This document shows, one piece after another, positions 6,340 through 13,221 of a DNA stretch of 13,229 bases; the first letter of the stretch is position 1; each line of letters begins with the position of its first letter. Both the position numbers and the translations under genes were made by a program. The DNA comes from an uncultured Prevotella sp. (GTDB taxonomy: Bacteria; Bacteroidota; Bacteroidia; Bacteroidales; Bacteroidaceae). The notes beneath the pieces were generated by a model. That model was not told the origin of the DNA. It saw nothing but the letters and a program-made list of their open reading frames with translations, and did no database searches. The stretch covers positions 1 through 13,229 of the forward strand of contig CAKQFW010000038.1 in assembly GCA_934230965.1 (NCBI GenBank), written 5' to 3'.

Positions 6340-6375
6340 CCTTTTATATTATATTTATACAATCGTTATTCAATG

Positions 6376-6416
6376 AAAAACGTGCTTCTTGTTTGCTGTG
6401 TGCGTAAACAAAGCAC
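6376..6416 (-). terminator. Terminator-like hairpin in the sulP leader (candidate attenuator)
   Basis: On the minus strand GTGCTTTGTTT (6416-6406) pairs with AAACA-AG-AAGCAC (6394-6382, with the AG bulged) around an 11-nt loop, and the stem is followed after one G by five U residues (6380-6376). It lies just after the predicted transcription start near 6421 and before the sulP ATG at 6339, the position expected of an attenuator. Confidence 0.45.
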
Positions 6417-6426
6417 AAACACGTGT

Positions 6427-6458
6427 GCAAAGGTAAGGCTAATTTTTAAATAATCAAA
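6427..6458 (-). promoter_or_regulatory. Promoter of sulP-greA
   Basis: On the minus strand TACCTTTGC (6435-6427) is the -7 element and TTTG (6458-6455) the -33 element, with a spacing of 19 bp. Both match the Bacteroidetes primary-sigma consensus. The predicted start is near 6421, giving a leader of about 80 nt. Confidence 0.75.
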
Positions 6459-6560
6459 AGATTTATTGAAAGATTGTTAATTTTTCTACCAAACAACCTT
6501 TCAAGGCACCATACTGTGCACTTTTCTTTATCTTGTGGTCATAAAAACTTGATAAAGCAC

Positions 6561-6580
6561 CTTTCCATACCTTTCTATAC
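6561..6580. repeat. Tandem 10-bp repeat upstream of the PBP promoter
   Basis: CTTTCCATAC is followed directly by CTTTCTATAC, two units of about one helical turn, ending about 50 bp before the -33 element of the PBP promoter. A regulator site is possible; nothing more can be said. Confidence 0.4.
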
Positions 6581-6629
6581 CATAAAATGCCATTGCAGGC
6601 GAGACGCCAGTTAAAGAATAACCTTAAAT

Positions 6630-6662
6630 TTTGGCTGTTTCATATTTTATCTATAACTTTGC
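6630..6662 (+). promoter_or_regulatory. Promoter of the class A PBP gene
   Basis: TTTG (6630-6633) and TAACTTTGC (6654-6662) are spaced 20 bp apart, matching the Bacteroidetes consensus. The predicted start is near 6668, leaving a 110-nt leader before the ATG at 6778. Confidence 0.75.
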
Positions 6663-6777
6663 CGAATTAAAGGCTGTCTTCGCACTATCCCCTGTGGCTG
6701 GGCAATGAGAGATAGCCCGTGGCCAGTTTGAAACAACACACATTAATAATTTAGATAAAATAATATAGAACAATTAT

Positions 6778-9090
6778 ATGCGAAAAGCATTCGTACATTT
6801 TCTGTGGTTTATCATCGTTGCCGCAATGCTAACGTCGGCAGTGGCGTTTACCGCTATATGGAATGGATGGGTAGGCTATATGCCTCCTGTAGAAGATTTA
6901 CAAAACCCCATAAACCGTTTTGCCACACAAATTTATTCGTCTGATGGCAAGGTGCTGGGCACCTGGAACTTTAACCGCGAAAATCGTGTTTGTGTAAATT
7001 ATAACGAGCTGTCGCCTTCGTTGGTACAAGCATTGGTGGCCACTGAAGATGAGCGCTTTTATAGCCATTCGGGCATCGACTTTATTGCCTTAACGCGTGC
7101 CGTTGTAAAACGTGGTTTGCTGGGCCAAACACACGCTGGCGGAGGTTCTACCATCACGCAGCAGTTGGCAAAGCAGCTTTACTCAGATGCTGCCTCAAGC
7201 ACCTTAGAGCGATTATTGCAAAAACCTATTGAATGGGTGATAGCCATTAAGCTTGAGCGCAACTATACGAAAGAAGAAATAATTGCCCTTTACCTCAACT
7301 ATTTTGATTTCTTACACAATGCGGTGGGCATTAAGACGGCTGCTAACACCTATTTTAAGAAGGAGCCTCGCAACCTCACTGTTTGTGAAAGTGCTACCTT
7401 GATAGGCTTGTGTAAAAACCCCTCGTTGTTTAACCCAGTGCGCTATCCCGAGCGCTGCCGTAGCCGCCGCAACGTAGTGTTAGGACAGATGCTGAAGGCG
7501 GGATATATTACCGAGGCCGAATATAACAATTATTGCAACGAGCCGCTGACATTAAACTTCCATCGCACCGACCATAAAGATGGTCAGGCACCCTATCTGC
7601 GCGAATATTTGCGCATCTATATGTCGGCCAAAAAGCCTAATCGTGACGACTATCCGTCATGGAACGCTACACAATATTATCTCGACTCAATAGCCTGGGA
7701 TACAGACCCCTTGTATGGTTGGTGCAATAAAAACTTTAAGAAAGATGGCAAGCCTTATAACCTCAATGCTGATGGCTTGAAGGTTTATACCTCTATCGAC
7801 TCGCGTATGCAGCGTTACGCCGAAGAGGCTGTCTACACCCATGTGGCAAAATACTTGCAGCCCGAATTCTTCAAAGAAAACCGCCGAAAGCCCAATGCAC
7901 CGTTTACCGACCAGCTTACCACAAAACAGGTAAACAGCATTATGGAGCGTGCCGTGGTACAGAGCGAGCGTTACCGTGTACTGAAAGCTTCAGGAGCCTC
8001 GCAAGAAGAGATACATCGCTCGTTTCACACCCCCACACAGATGTCGGTGTTTACCTATCATGGCGACATTGATACCCTGATGGCACCTATCGATAGCATA
8101 CGTTACGTAAAATCGTTCCTTCGTGCAGGCTTCATGAGTATGGATCCTGCTACCGGACAGGTAAAAGCCTATGTGGGTGGTCTTAACTACACCCATTTTA
8201 TGTACGACATGGTTACTGGCGGACGCCGACAGGTGGGCTCTACCATCAAGCCCTTCCTTTATTCGTTAGCCATGGAAAACGGCTTCTCGCCCTGCGACTT
8301 AGCCCCCAACGTGCAGCAAACCTATATGGTGGCGGGCAAACCCTGGACACCGCGCAACACCAGCCGTAAGCGTTATGGCGAAATGGTGACCTTGCAATGG
8401 GGATTGGCACAATCAAACAACTGGATATCGGCCTATCTCATGAGCAAGCTCAATCCCAGCCAGTTTGTAAGCCTCTTGCACGAATATGGCATACGCAACC
8501 CCAACATTCACCCTTCAATGTCGCTCTGCCTCGGTCCTTGTGATGTGTCGGTGGCCGAGATGGTAAGTGCCTATACCACCTTTGTTAATCACGGCATACG
8601 CACGGCACCGCTCTTCGTTACACGCATTGAAGACAACGAGGGCAACGTTATAACCCGTTTCCAGCCACGCATGAATGAGGTTATCAGCACCGAGAGTGCC
8701 AATAAGATGATTATGTTACTGCGCGGTGTGGTTGATGGCGGCACAGGCTCGCGCCTACGCTTCAAGTATAACCTTCAAGGCGAAATAGGTGCTAAGACGG
8801 GTACCACTAACCGCAACTCTGATGCCTGGTTTATGGGCATAACCCCACAGCTGGTAAGCGGTTGCTGGGTAGGTGGCGAAGACCGCGACATACATTTCGA
8901 CTCGATGCGAATGGGGCAGGGTGCCTCTATGGCCTTGCCCATCTGGGCCATTTTTATGAAAAAAGTGTATGCCGATACCTCACTGGGCTATTCGCCATCG
9001 GCTACATTTGGCCTTGACAGCAACTTTAACCCTTGCCATCAAACCGACACTGTAGATGACACTATGGACATTGACGAGGTGTTTGAATAG
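6778..9090 (+). CDS. Class A penicillin-binding protein (PBP1A-type)
   Basis: A bifunctional 770-residue peptidoglycan synthase anchored in the inner membrane and acting in the periplasm. It polymerises lipid II into glycan strands and cross-links the stem peptides. One N-terminal membrane segment lies at about residues 8-28. The GT51 glycosyltransferase domain (about 55-230) shows EDERFYSH at 90-97 with catalytic Glu90, then GGSTITQQLAK and the IKLERNYTKEEI motif. The transpeptidase domain (about 440-720) has all three penicillin-binding motifs: STIK with nucleophile Ser488 and Lys491, SNN at 546-548, and KTGT at 673-676. The tail is short and acidic. Length and motif order are normal for PBP1A/PonA-like proteins of Bacteroidetes. 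The gene appears monocistronic, between its own promoter and a terminator at 9102. I leave the symbol empty because several paralogues of this class usually exist. Confidence 0.95.
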   Translation: MRKAFVHFLWFIIVAAMLTSAVAFTAIWNGWVGYMPPVEDLQNPINRFATQIYSSDGKVLGTWNFNRENRVCVNYNELSPSLVQALVATEDERFYSHSGIDFIALTRAVVKRGLLGQTHAGGGSTITQQLAKQLYSDAASSTLERLLQKPIEWVIAIKLERNYTKEEIIALYLNYFDFLHNAVGIKTAANTYFKKEPRNLTVCESATLIGLCKNPSLFNPVRYPERCRSRRNVVLGQMLKAGYITEAEYNNYCNEPLTLNFHRTDHKDGQAPYLREYLRIYMSAKKPNRDDYPSWNATQYYLDSIAWDTDPLYGWCNKNFKKDGKPYNLNADGLKVYTSIDSRMQRYAEEAVYTHVAKYLQPEFFKENRRKPNAPFTDQLTTKQVNSIMERAVVQSERYRVLKASGASQEEIHRSFHTPTQMSVFTYHGDIDTLMAPIDSIRYVKSFLRAGFMSMDPATGQVKAYVGGLNYTHFMYDMVTGGRRQVGSTIKPFLYSLAMENGFSPCDLAPNVQQTYMVAGKPWTPRNTSRKRYGEMVTLQWGLAQSNNWISAYLMSKLNPSQFVSLLHEYGIRNPNIHPSMSLCLGPCDVSVAEMVSAYTTFVNHGIRTAPLFVTRIEDNEGNVITRFQPRMNEVISTESANKMIMLLRGVVDGGTGSRLRFKYNLQGEIGAKTGTTNRNSDAWFMGITPQLVSGCWVGGEDRDIHFDSMRMGQGASMALPIWAIFMKKVYADTSLGYSPSATFGLDSNFNPCHQTDTVDDTMDIDEVFE

Positions 9091-9101
9091 CAAAAACCGC
9101 C

Positions 9102-9162
9102 ATGTGGGCATTACACATTGTTTGCGATAACAGCGAAAATGTAATGCCCACATTGCATTTTT
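9102..9162 (+). terminator. Intrinsic terminator after the PBP gene
   Basis: ATGTGGGCATTACA (9102-9115) pairs perfectly over 14 bp with TGTAATGCCCACAT (9140-9153). The 24-nt loop can itself pair weakly, and a run of five T follows at 9158-9162. It lies 11 nt after the stop codon and upstream of the ppdK promoter. Confidence 0.85.
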
Positions 9163-9174
9163 GGTTACAAAAAT

Positions 9175-9206
9175 TTTGCGATTAACAAAATATACGTTAC
9201 CTTTGC
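9175..9206 (+). promoter_or_regulatory. Promoter of ppdK
   Basis: TTTG (9175-9178) and TACCTTTGC (9198-9206) are 19 bp apart, a near-ideal Bacteroidetes promoter. The predicted start near 9212 gives a leader of about 90 nt before the ATG at 9303. Confidence 0.8.
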
Positions 9207-9249
9207 ATCCACAAAAAAACAAGACCCTACCTAAGATATACTACTAAAT

Positions 9250-9306
9250 ATGTTATGGCATATAAACAATAATATCAAGACAAAAAACATAAACCATATA
9301 TTATGA
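9250..9306 (+). CDS. Possible 18-codon leader ORF overlapping the ppdK start
   Basis: An ATG at 9250, inside the ppdK leader, opens a frame encoding MLWHINNNIKTKNINHIL and ending in a TGA that overlaps the ppdK ATG as ATGA. This is the geometry of translational coupling. The peptide is Asn/Ile/Lys-rich, as expected of any AT-rich stretch, and no ribosome-binding site is visible. It may be chance; I list it because the exact ATGA overlap is notable. Confidence 0.3.
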   Translation: MLWHINNNIKTKNINHIL

Positions 9307-12023
9307 ACGAAAAAAGAATTTACACTTTCGGAAATGGTCAGGCCGAAGGAAAGGCTGACATGAGAAACCTCCTGGGAGGAAAAGGCGCAAACCTTGCTGA
9401 GATGAACTTGATTGGCGTGCCCGTTCCTCCTGGCTTTACAATAACTACCGACACCTGTAACGAATACTTTGAGAAAGGTAAAGACCAAGTGGTAGCCCTT
9501 CTTAAAGACGAAGTAGCAAAATCAGTAGCACACATCGAAGGCTTGATGAACAGCAAGTTTGGCGATGCGCAGAACCCCCTCCTTGTTTCAGTGCGTTCAG
9601 GTGCTCGTGCCTCAATGCCCGGCATGATGGATACCATCCTCAACTTAGGTCTTAACGACGACGTAGTGGCCGGACTGGCAAAGAAAACTGGCAACGAGCG
9701 TTTTGCATACGACAGCTACCGCCGTTTTGTACAGATGTATGGCGACGTAGTGCTGGGTATGAAGCCCGTAAACAAAGAAGATATCGACCCCTTCGAGGCC
9801 ATTATTGAAAAGGTAAAAGCACAGCGTGGCATCACCCTTGACAACGAGCTCACCGTCGACGAGCTCAAGCAGCTCGTAACCCTCTTTAAAGAGGCTATCA
9901 AGAACCAAACAGGTAAAGACTTCCCCAACGATCCTATGGAGCAGCTCTGGGGAGCCATCTGTGCCGTGTTTGATAGCTGGATGAACGAGCGTGCCATCCT
10001 GTACCGTAAGATGGAAGGCATACCCGCCGAGTGGGGTACAGCCGTTACCGTTATGGCCATGGTGTTTGGCAACATGGGCGACACCTCGGCTACAGGTGTT
10101 TGCTTCAGCCGCGACGCCGCCACTGGCGAAAATATTTTCAATGGCGAGTATCTGGTAAATGCTCAGGGCGAAGACGTGGTGGCAGGCATACGCACACCGC
10201 AGCAAATAACCAAAGAGGGCTCACAGCGCTGGGCTAAGCAGCAGTGCATTGAAGAAGAGGTGCGCGCCACCAAATATCCTTCTATGGAAGAGGCTATGCC
10301 CGAGATATACGCACAGCTCAATGCCCTTCAAGAAAAGCTTGAGAAGCACTACCACGATATGCAAGACATGGAGTTTACCGTACAGGAGGGCAAACTGTGG
10401 TTCTTGCAAACACGTAACGGTAAGCGCACAGGCACCGCAATGGTAAAAATTGCAATGGACCTCCTGGCCGAAGGCGAGATTGACGAGAAGACAGCCCTTG
10501 AGCGTTGCGAGCCCAACAAGCTCGACGAGCTCTTGCACCCCGTGTTCGACAAGCAAGCCCTGGCACAGGCCAAGGTTCTTACCCGTGGCTTGCCCGCATC
10601 GCCTGGTGCTGCTTGCGGACAGATAGTGTTCTTTGCCGACGATGCTAAAGAATGGCACGACGCCGGACACCAAATAGTGATGGTGCGTATCGAGACATCG
10701 CCCGAAGACCTCGCAGGTATGTCGGCAGCCGAGGGCATCCTTACCGCTCGTGGTGGTATGACCTCTCACGCCGCCGTTGTGGCTCGTGGTATGGGCAAGT
10801 GCTGCGTGTCGGGTGCTGGTGCTATCAATGTCGACTATAAGACACGCACCGTAGAGATTGATGGCGTAGTGCTGAAAGAGGGCGACTACATCTCTATCAA
10901 TGGTTCTACTGGCGAGGTTTACTTCGGACAGGTTAAGACAAAGCCCGCCGAGGTTTCAGGCGACTTTGCTAAGCTCATGGATCTCTGCAACAAATATACC
11001 AAGCTGGTAGTGCGCACCAATGCCGACACACCCCACGATGCTGAGGTGGCTCGCAACTTTGGCGCCGTAGGTATTGGCCTTTGCCGTACAGAGCACATGT
11101 TCTTCGAGGCCGATAAGATTAAGGCCATGCGCGAGATGATACTTTCTGACAATCAAGAAGGACGCAAGAAGGCACTGGCTAAGCTGTTGCCCTTCCAGCA
11201 GAAAGACTTCTATGGCATCTTGAAGGCTATGGACGGGCATCCTGTTAACATACGCTTGCTCGATCCCCCCTTGCACGAGTTTGTTCCCCACGACCTTGCT
11301 GGCCAGCAGGCTATGGCCGATGAGATGGGTGTATCTGTGCAGAAGATACAGCAGCGCGTAAACAGCCTTTCAGAGGCTAACCCCATGCTGGGCCATCGTG
11401 GCTGCCGTCTGGGCAATACCTATCCCGAGATTACTGAGATGCAGACACGTGCCATCCTGGGTGCTGCCATACAGCTGAAGAAAGAGGGCTTCGACCCCCA
11501 TCCCGAGATTATGGTGCCCCTTATTGGTATTGTAAACGAGTTTGACCTTCAAGAAAAGGTTATTCGCGACACCGCCAAAGAGCTCTTCAGCCAAGAGGGC
11601 ATAGAGATACCCTTCAAGGTAGGAACCATGATTGAGATACCGCGTGCTGCCCTCACTGCCGACTATATTGCTAAGAAGGCCGAATACTTTAGCTTTGGCA
11701 CCAACGACCTTACACAGATGACCTTCGGTTACAGCCGCGACGACATTGCCAGCTTCCTTCCCGTATATCTCGAGAAGAAAATTCTGAATGTCGACCCCTT
11801 CCAGGTGCTCGACCAGAATGGTGTGGGCCAGCTTGTAAAGATGGCTGTTGAAAAGGGCCGTTCTACACGCCCCGACCTCAAGTGCGGCATTTGTGGCGAG
11901 CATGGCGGCGAGCCCTCATCAGTTAAGTTCTGCCACCGCGTAGGGCTCAACTATGTTAGCTGCTCACCCTTCCGTGTGCCCATCGCACGTTTGGCAGCGG
12001 CGCAGGCTGCTGTTGAAGAGTAA
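9303..12023 (+). CDS. ppdK: Pyruvate,phosphate dikinase
   Basis: Interconverts pyruvate, ATP and phosphate with PEP, AMP and pyrophosphate in the cytoplasm, linking pyruvate and PEP in anaerobic glycolysis and gluconeogenesis. The product has 906 residues, a usual length. The N-terminal ATP-grasp domain (to about 350) begins with GGKGANLAEM. The swivelling phosphohistidine domain (about 420-505) has GGMTSHAAV with the phosphoryl-carrier His489; Thr487, two residues before it, corresponds to the site modified by the PDRP regulatory protein in other organisms. The C-terminal PEP/pyruvate TIM barrel (about 525-900) ends with CGICGEHGGEP, in which Cys864 corresponds to the catalytic cysteine. The gene has its own strong promoter and terminator, so it is a single transcription unit. 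Its codon use looks more GC-rich and uniform than its neighbours (many GGC, CCC, GAG), consistent with high expression. Confidence 0.97.
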   Translation: MNEKRIYTFGNGQAEGKADMRNLLGGKGANLAEMNLIGVPVPPGFTITTDTCNEYFEKGKDQVVALLKDEVAKSVAHIEGLMNSKFGDAQNPLLVSVRSGARASMPGMMDTILNLGLNDDVVAGLAKKTGNERFAYDSYRRFVQMYGDVVLGMKPVNKEDIDPFEAIIEKVKAQRGITLDNELTVDELKQLVTLFKEAIKNQTGKDFPNDPMEQLWGAICAVFDSWMNERAILYRKMEGIPAEWGTAVTVMAMVFGNMGDTSATGVCFSRDAATGENIFNGEYLVNAQGEDVVAGIRTPQQITKEGSQRWAKQQCIEEEVRATKYPSMEEAMPEIYAQLNALQEKLEKHYHDMQDMEFTVQEGKLWFLQTRNGKRTGTAMVKIAMDLLAEGEIDEKTALERCEPNKLDELLHPVFDKQALAQAKVLTRGLPASPGAACGQIVFFADDAKEWHDAGHQIVMVRIETSPEDLAGMSAAEGILTARGGMTSHAAVVARGMGKCCVSGAGAINVDYKTRTVEIDGVVLKEGDYISINGSTGEVYFGQVKTKPAEVSGDFAKLMDLCNKYTKLVVRTNADTPHDAEVARNFGAVGIGLCRTEHMFFEADKIKAMREMILSDNQEGRKKALAKLLPFQQKDFYGILKAMDGHPVNIRLLDPPLHEFVPHDLAGQQAMADEMGVSVQKIQQRVNSLSEANPMLGHRGCRLGNTYPEITEMQTRAILGAAIQLKKEGFDPHPEIMVPLIGIVNEFDLQEKVIRDTAKELFSQEGIEIPFKVGTMIEIPRAALTADYIAKKAEYFSFGTNDLTQMTFGYSRDDIASFLPVYLEKKILNVDPFQVLDQNGVGQLVKMAVEKGRSTRPDLKCGICGEHGGEPSSVKFCHRVGLNYVSCSPFRVPIARLAAAQAAVEE

Positions 12024-12083
12024 AACCGTGCGTTTACAGCATTAAACGAAAAAAACAACTGATACATAAAGCTTTTCAAATGT

Positions 12084-12134
12084 GTGAGGTTGTGTCAACA
12101 AAATAGGTTTGGCACAACCTCACTTTTTCTTTTT
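12084..12134 (+). terminator. Strong intrinsic terminator after ppdK
   Basis: GTGAGGTTGTGTC (12084-12096) pairs with GGCACAACCTCAC (12111-12123) over 13 bp with one G-U pair and a 14-nt loop. It is followed by TTTTTCTTTTT (12124-12134). It lies 60 nt after the ppdK stop. Confidence 0.9.
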
Positions 12135-12158
12135 ACAAACTTATACCACACACACCGT

Positions 12159-12563
12159 ATGAATATAGAACAAGTAAGAACCTACACCCTGTCGCTGCCA
12201 GGCGTTACCGAAGATCAACCCTTCGGCCCCGAGAACATAACCTTTCGCTTAGAAGGCAAAATATTTTTATGCCTGTGGCTGGGTGCCGACAACCATACCG
12301 CCGCTATCCAGCCACATAGCGCCATGCACTTTGCCTGCAAACTGTCGCCACAGCGTAACGAAACCTTGCGCGAGCAATACACCCACATACAGCCCGCCTT
12401 TCACTGGAACAAGAAACACTGGAGCGACATCTGCTACCAGCTGTTGCCTGACGAAATGGTTTCTTCATTAATAACCGAGGCCTACCACGTTATCCTCAAC
12501 ACGCTGCCCAAAGCCCTACAAGCAAAATATGCAGTAATGGCCAGCAACCTTACCGCTAAATGA
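12159..12563 (+). CDS. MmcQ/YjbR family protein (DUF419)
   Basis: A 134-residue protein starting MNIEQVRTYTLSLPGVTEDQPFG and containing the short conserved blocks of the MmcQ/YjbR family: an N-terminal LPGV-x-E element, an aromatic/Lys-rich middle (FHWNKKHWSDI) and a C-terminal helix with SLITEAYHVILNTLP. The family adopts a double-wing, CyaY-like fold and is thought to bind DNA, but no firm biochemical role is established. The frame is open back to 12084, but that region is the ppdK terminator, so I start at the ATG at 12159, where family similarity begins. Its promoter is unclear: a TAGGTTTG that fits the -7 consensus lies in the loop of the preceding terminator (12104-12111) without a -33 element. 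Otherwise it may depend on read-through. Confidence 0.88.
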   Translation: MNIEQVRTYTLSLPGVTEDQPFGPENITFRLEGKIFLCLWLGADNHTAAIQPHSAMHFACKLSPQRNETLREQYTHIQPAFHWNKKHWSDICYQLLPDEMVSSLITEAYHVILNTLPKALQAKYAVMASNLTAK

Positions 12564-12590
12564 TAATCACTAATTCGACATTTAAGCAAT

Positions 12591-12633
12591 AAAACGGACA
12601 AACAGCTGAAAAACAACATGTTTTGTCCGTTTT
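12591..12633. terminator. Terminator-like hairpin after the MmcQ/YjbR gene
   Basis: AAAACGGACAAA (12591-12602) pairs perfectly with TTTGTCCGTTTT (12622-12633) around a 19-nt loop. The right arm ends in four T and the left arm begins with four A, so it could act in both directions. Confidence 0.75.
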
Positions 12634-12677
12634 CTCGTTCACTTTGTCCTATATCTGTCTCATCGTTACAGATGCAA

Positions 12678-13082
12678 CTGTGCGATTCTTTAGGTATGAT
12701 GGTAATGGCCGAAAGTTTTGATACTTGGATTCATCCGAAATGCAAAAATGGCTATGCAAAATTTTTCAATGAATGGAGTGACAAAGATATCGTAAATATA
12801 GTTAAACATCATCGTAACCATCCTTGCATTATAATGTGGAGTGTTGGTAACGAGATTTATGAACAATGGACGAAAAAAGGTGCTGAGATAGCTCGACATC
12901 TACAAGATGTGTGTCATAAATACGACTCATCTCGCCCCGTAACACAAGGCATGGGTCATGCTGATGAAGCTTTGCAAACAGAGTTTGCACAGGTAATGGA
13001 TGTGCCAGGATTTAACTATCGTGTGCATAAATATCTTAAAAACATTGAACAGTTGCCTCAGGGCTTCTTTTTAGGTTCTTAG
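12678..13082 (+). pseudogene. Internal fragment of a GH2 family glycosidase
   Basis: The frame encodes an internal piece of a GH2 TIM barrel. It starts at LCDSLGMMVMAESFDTW and includes HHRNHPCIIMWSVGNE, in which the Glu codon at 12852-12854 is the expected acid/base residue, then SSRPVTQGMG and FNYRVHKYLKNIEQLPQGF. The N-terminal sugar-binding and beta-sandwich domains are missing. Similarity stops after GFFLGS, where a TAG replaces the expected continuation, so the rest of the barrel and the C-terminal domains are missing too. Full-length family members are usually 700-1000 residues; this is about 134. The open frame begins at 12618 inside the preceding terminator, so there is no credible start or promoter. 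It is probably a beta-galactosidase-like relic of a polysaccharide-utilisation locus, and it is not functional. Confidence 0.85.
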
Positions 13083-13083
13083 T

Positions 13084-13188
13084 GTGGCAGAGGTTATGTA
13101 TACGGTAGACTTTGCCAACAGTGGTTACTTTTCATAGTGTTTTTCAAAAGCCTTTGGCATGACGCCTACCGAGTATATGAAGTGGTAA
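13084..13188 (+). pseudogene. C-terminal remnant of an AraC-type HTH domain (possibly hybrid two-component regulator)
   Basis: Read from 13084, the sequence gives VAEVMYTVDFANSGYFS, a TAG, then CFSKAFGMTPTEYMKW and TAA. This is the second helix-turn-helix and end of an AraC-family DNA-binding domain, where the usual text is GF-x-N-x-SYFSK-CF-KxFG-x-TPxEY. The TAG at 13135-13137 stands where Lys or Arg is normal, so the piece is broken even within its 34 codons. Such domains end the hybrid two-component regulators of Bacteroidetes sugar loci, which fits the neighbouring GH2 piece. The junction with the GH2 remnant is within a few bases and shifts the frame by one. Confidence 0.8.
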
Positions 13189-13189
13189 G

Positions 13190-13221
13190 CCCCCCCGCTG
13201 CTGCTGCCCCCCGTTTAGCGG
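13190..13221. repeat. Poly-C / CTG-rich low-complexity stretch
   Basis: A C7 run (13190-13196), a short GCT/CTG repeat and a C6 run (13207-13212) follow the AraC remnant, and CCGCT (13195-13199) can pair with AGCGG (13217-13221). The base composition is unlike the surrounding sequence. No gene is visible before the right edge at 13229. Confidence 0.5.

Larger units (their letters stand above)
6340..6777. other. 438-bp divergent intergenic region between sulP and the PBP gene
   Basis: No gene is supported here. From left to right it holds the sulP leader with its hairpin (6376-6416), the sulP promoter (6427-6458), an AT-rich stretch with a 7-bp inverted repeat CTTTATC/GATAAAG (6526-6532 and 6551-6557), a tandem 10-bp repeat CTTTCYATAC (6561-6580), the PBP promoter (6630-6662), and a GC-richer leader of about 110 nt that can fold locally (GGGC/GCCC and TGGC/GCCA pairs within about 6695-6724). 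The two promoters are about 170 bp apart, leaving room for regulators between them. Confidence 0.6.

Noticed and set aside
6705..6731. Eight-residue ORF in the PBP leader
   Set aside because: It is short, far from the ATG at 6778 and not coupled to it, so chance is the simplest explanation.
9645..10205. Long minus-strand frames antisense to ppdK (also 10221-10769 and 11370-11903)
   Set aside because: They are by-products of the biased codon use of ppdK; none has a recognisable domain or promoter.
12031..12048. CGTTTA/TAAACG hairpin after ppdK as the terminator
   Set aside because: It is only 6 bp and followed by an A-run; the hairpin at 12084-12123 with its T-run is a far better terminator.
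12084..12158. N-terminal extension of the MmcQ/YjbR protein from a GTG
   Set aside because: This stretch is the ppdK intrinsic terminator and its T-run; similarity to the family begins at the ATG at 12159.
12618..12677. Start of the GH2 frame as a real N-terminus
   Set aside because: The ATG lies inside the terminator hairpin at 12591-12633, and the first 20 residues do not resemble GH2 sequence.
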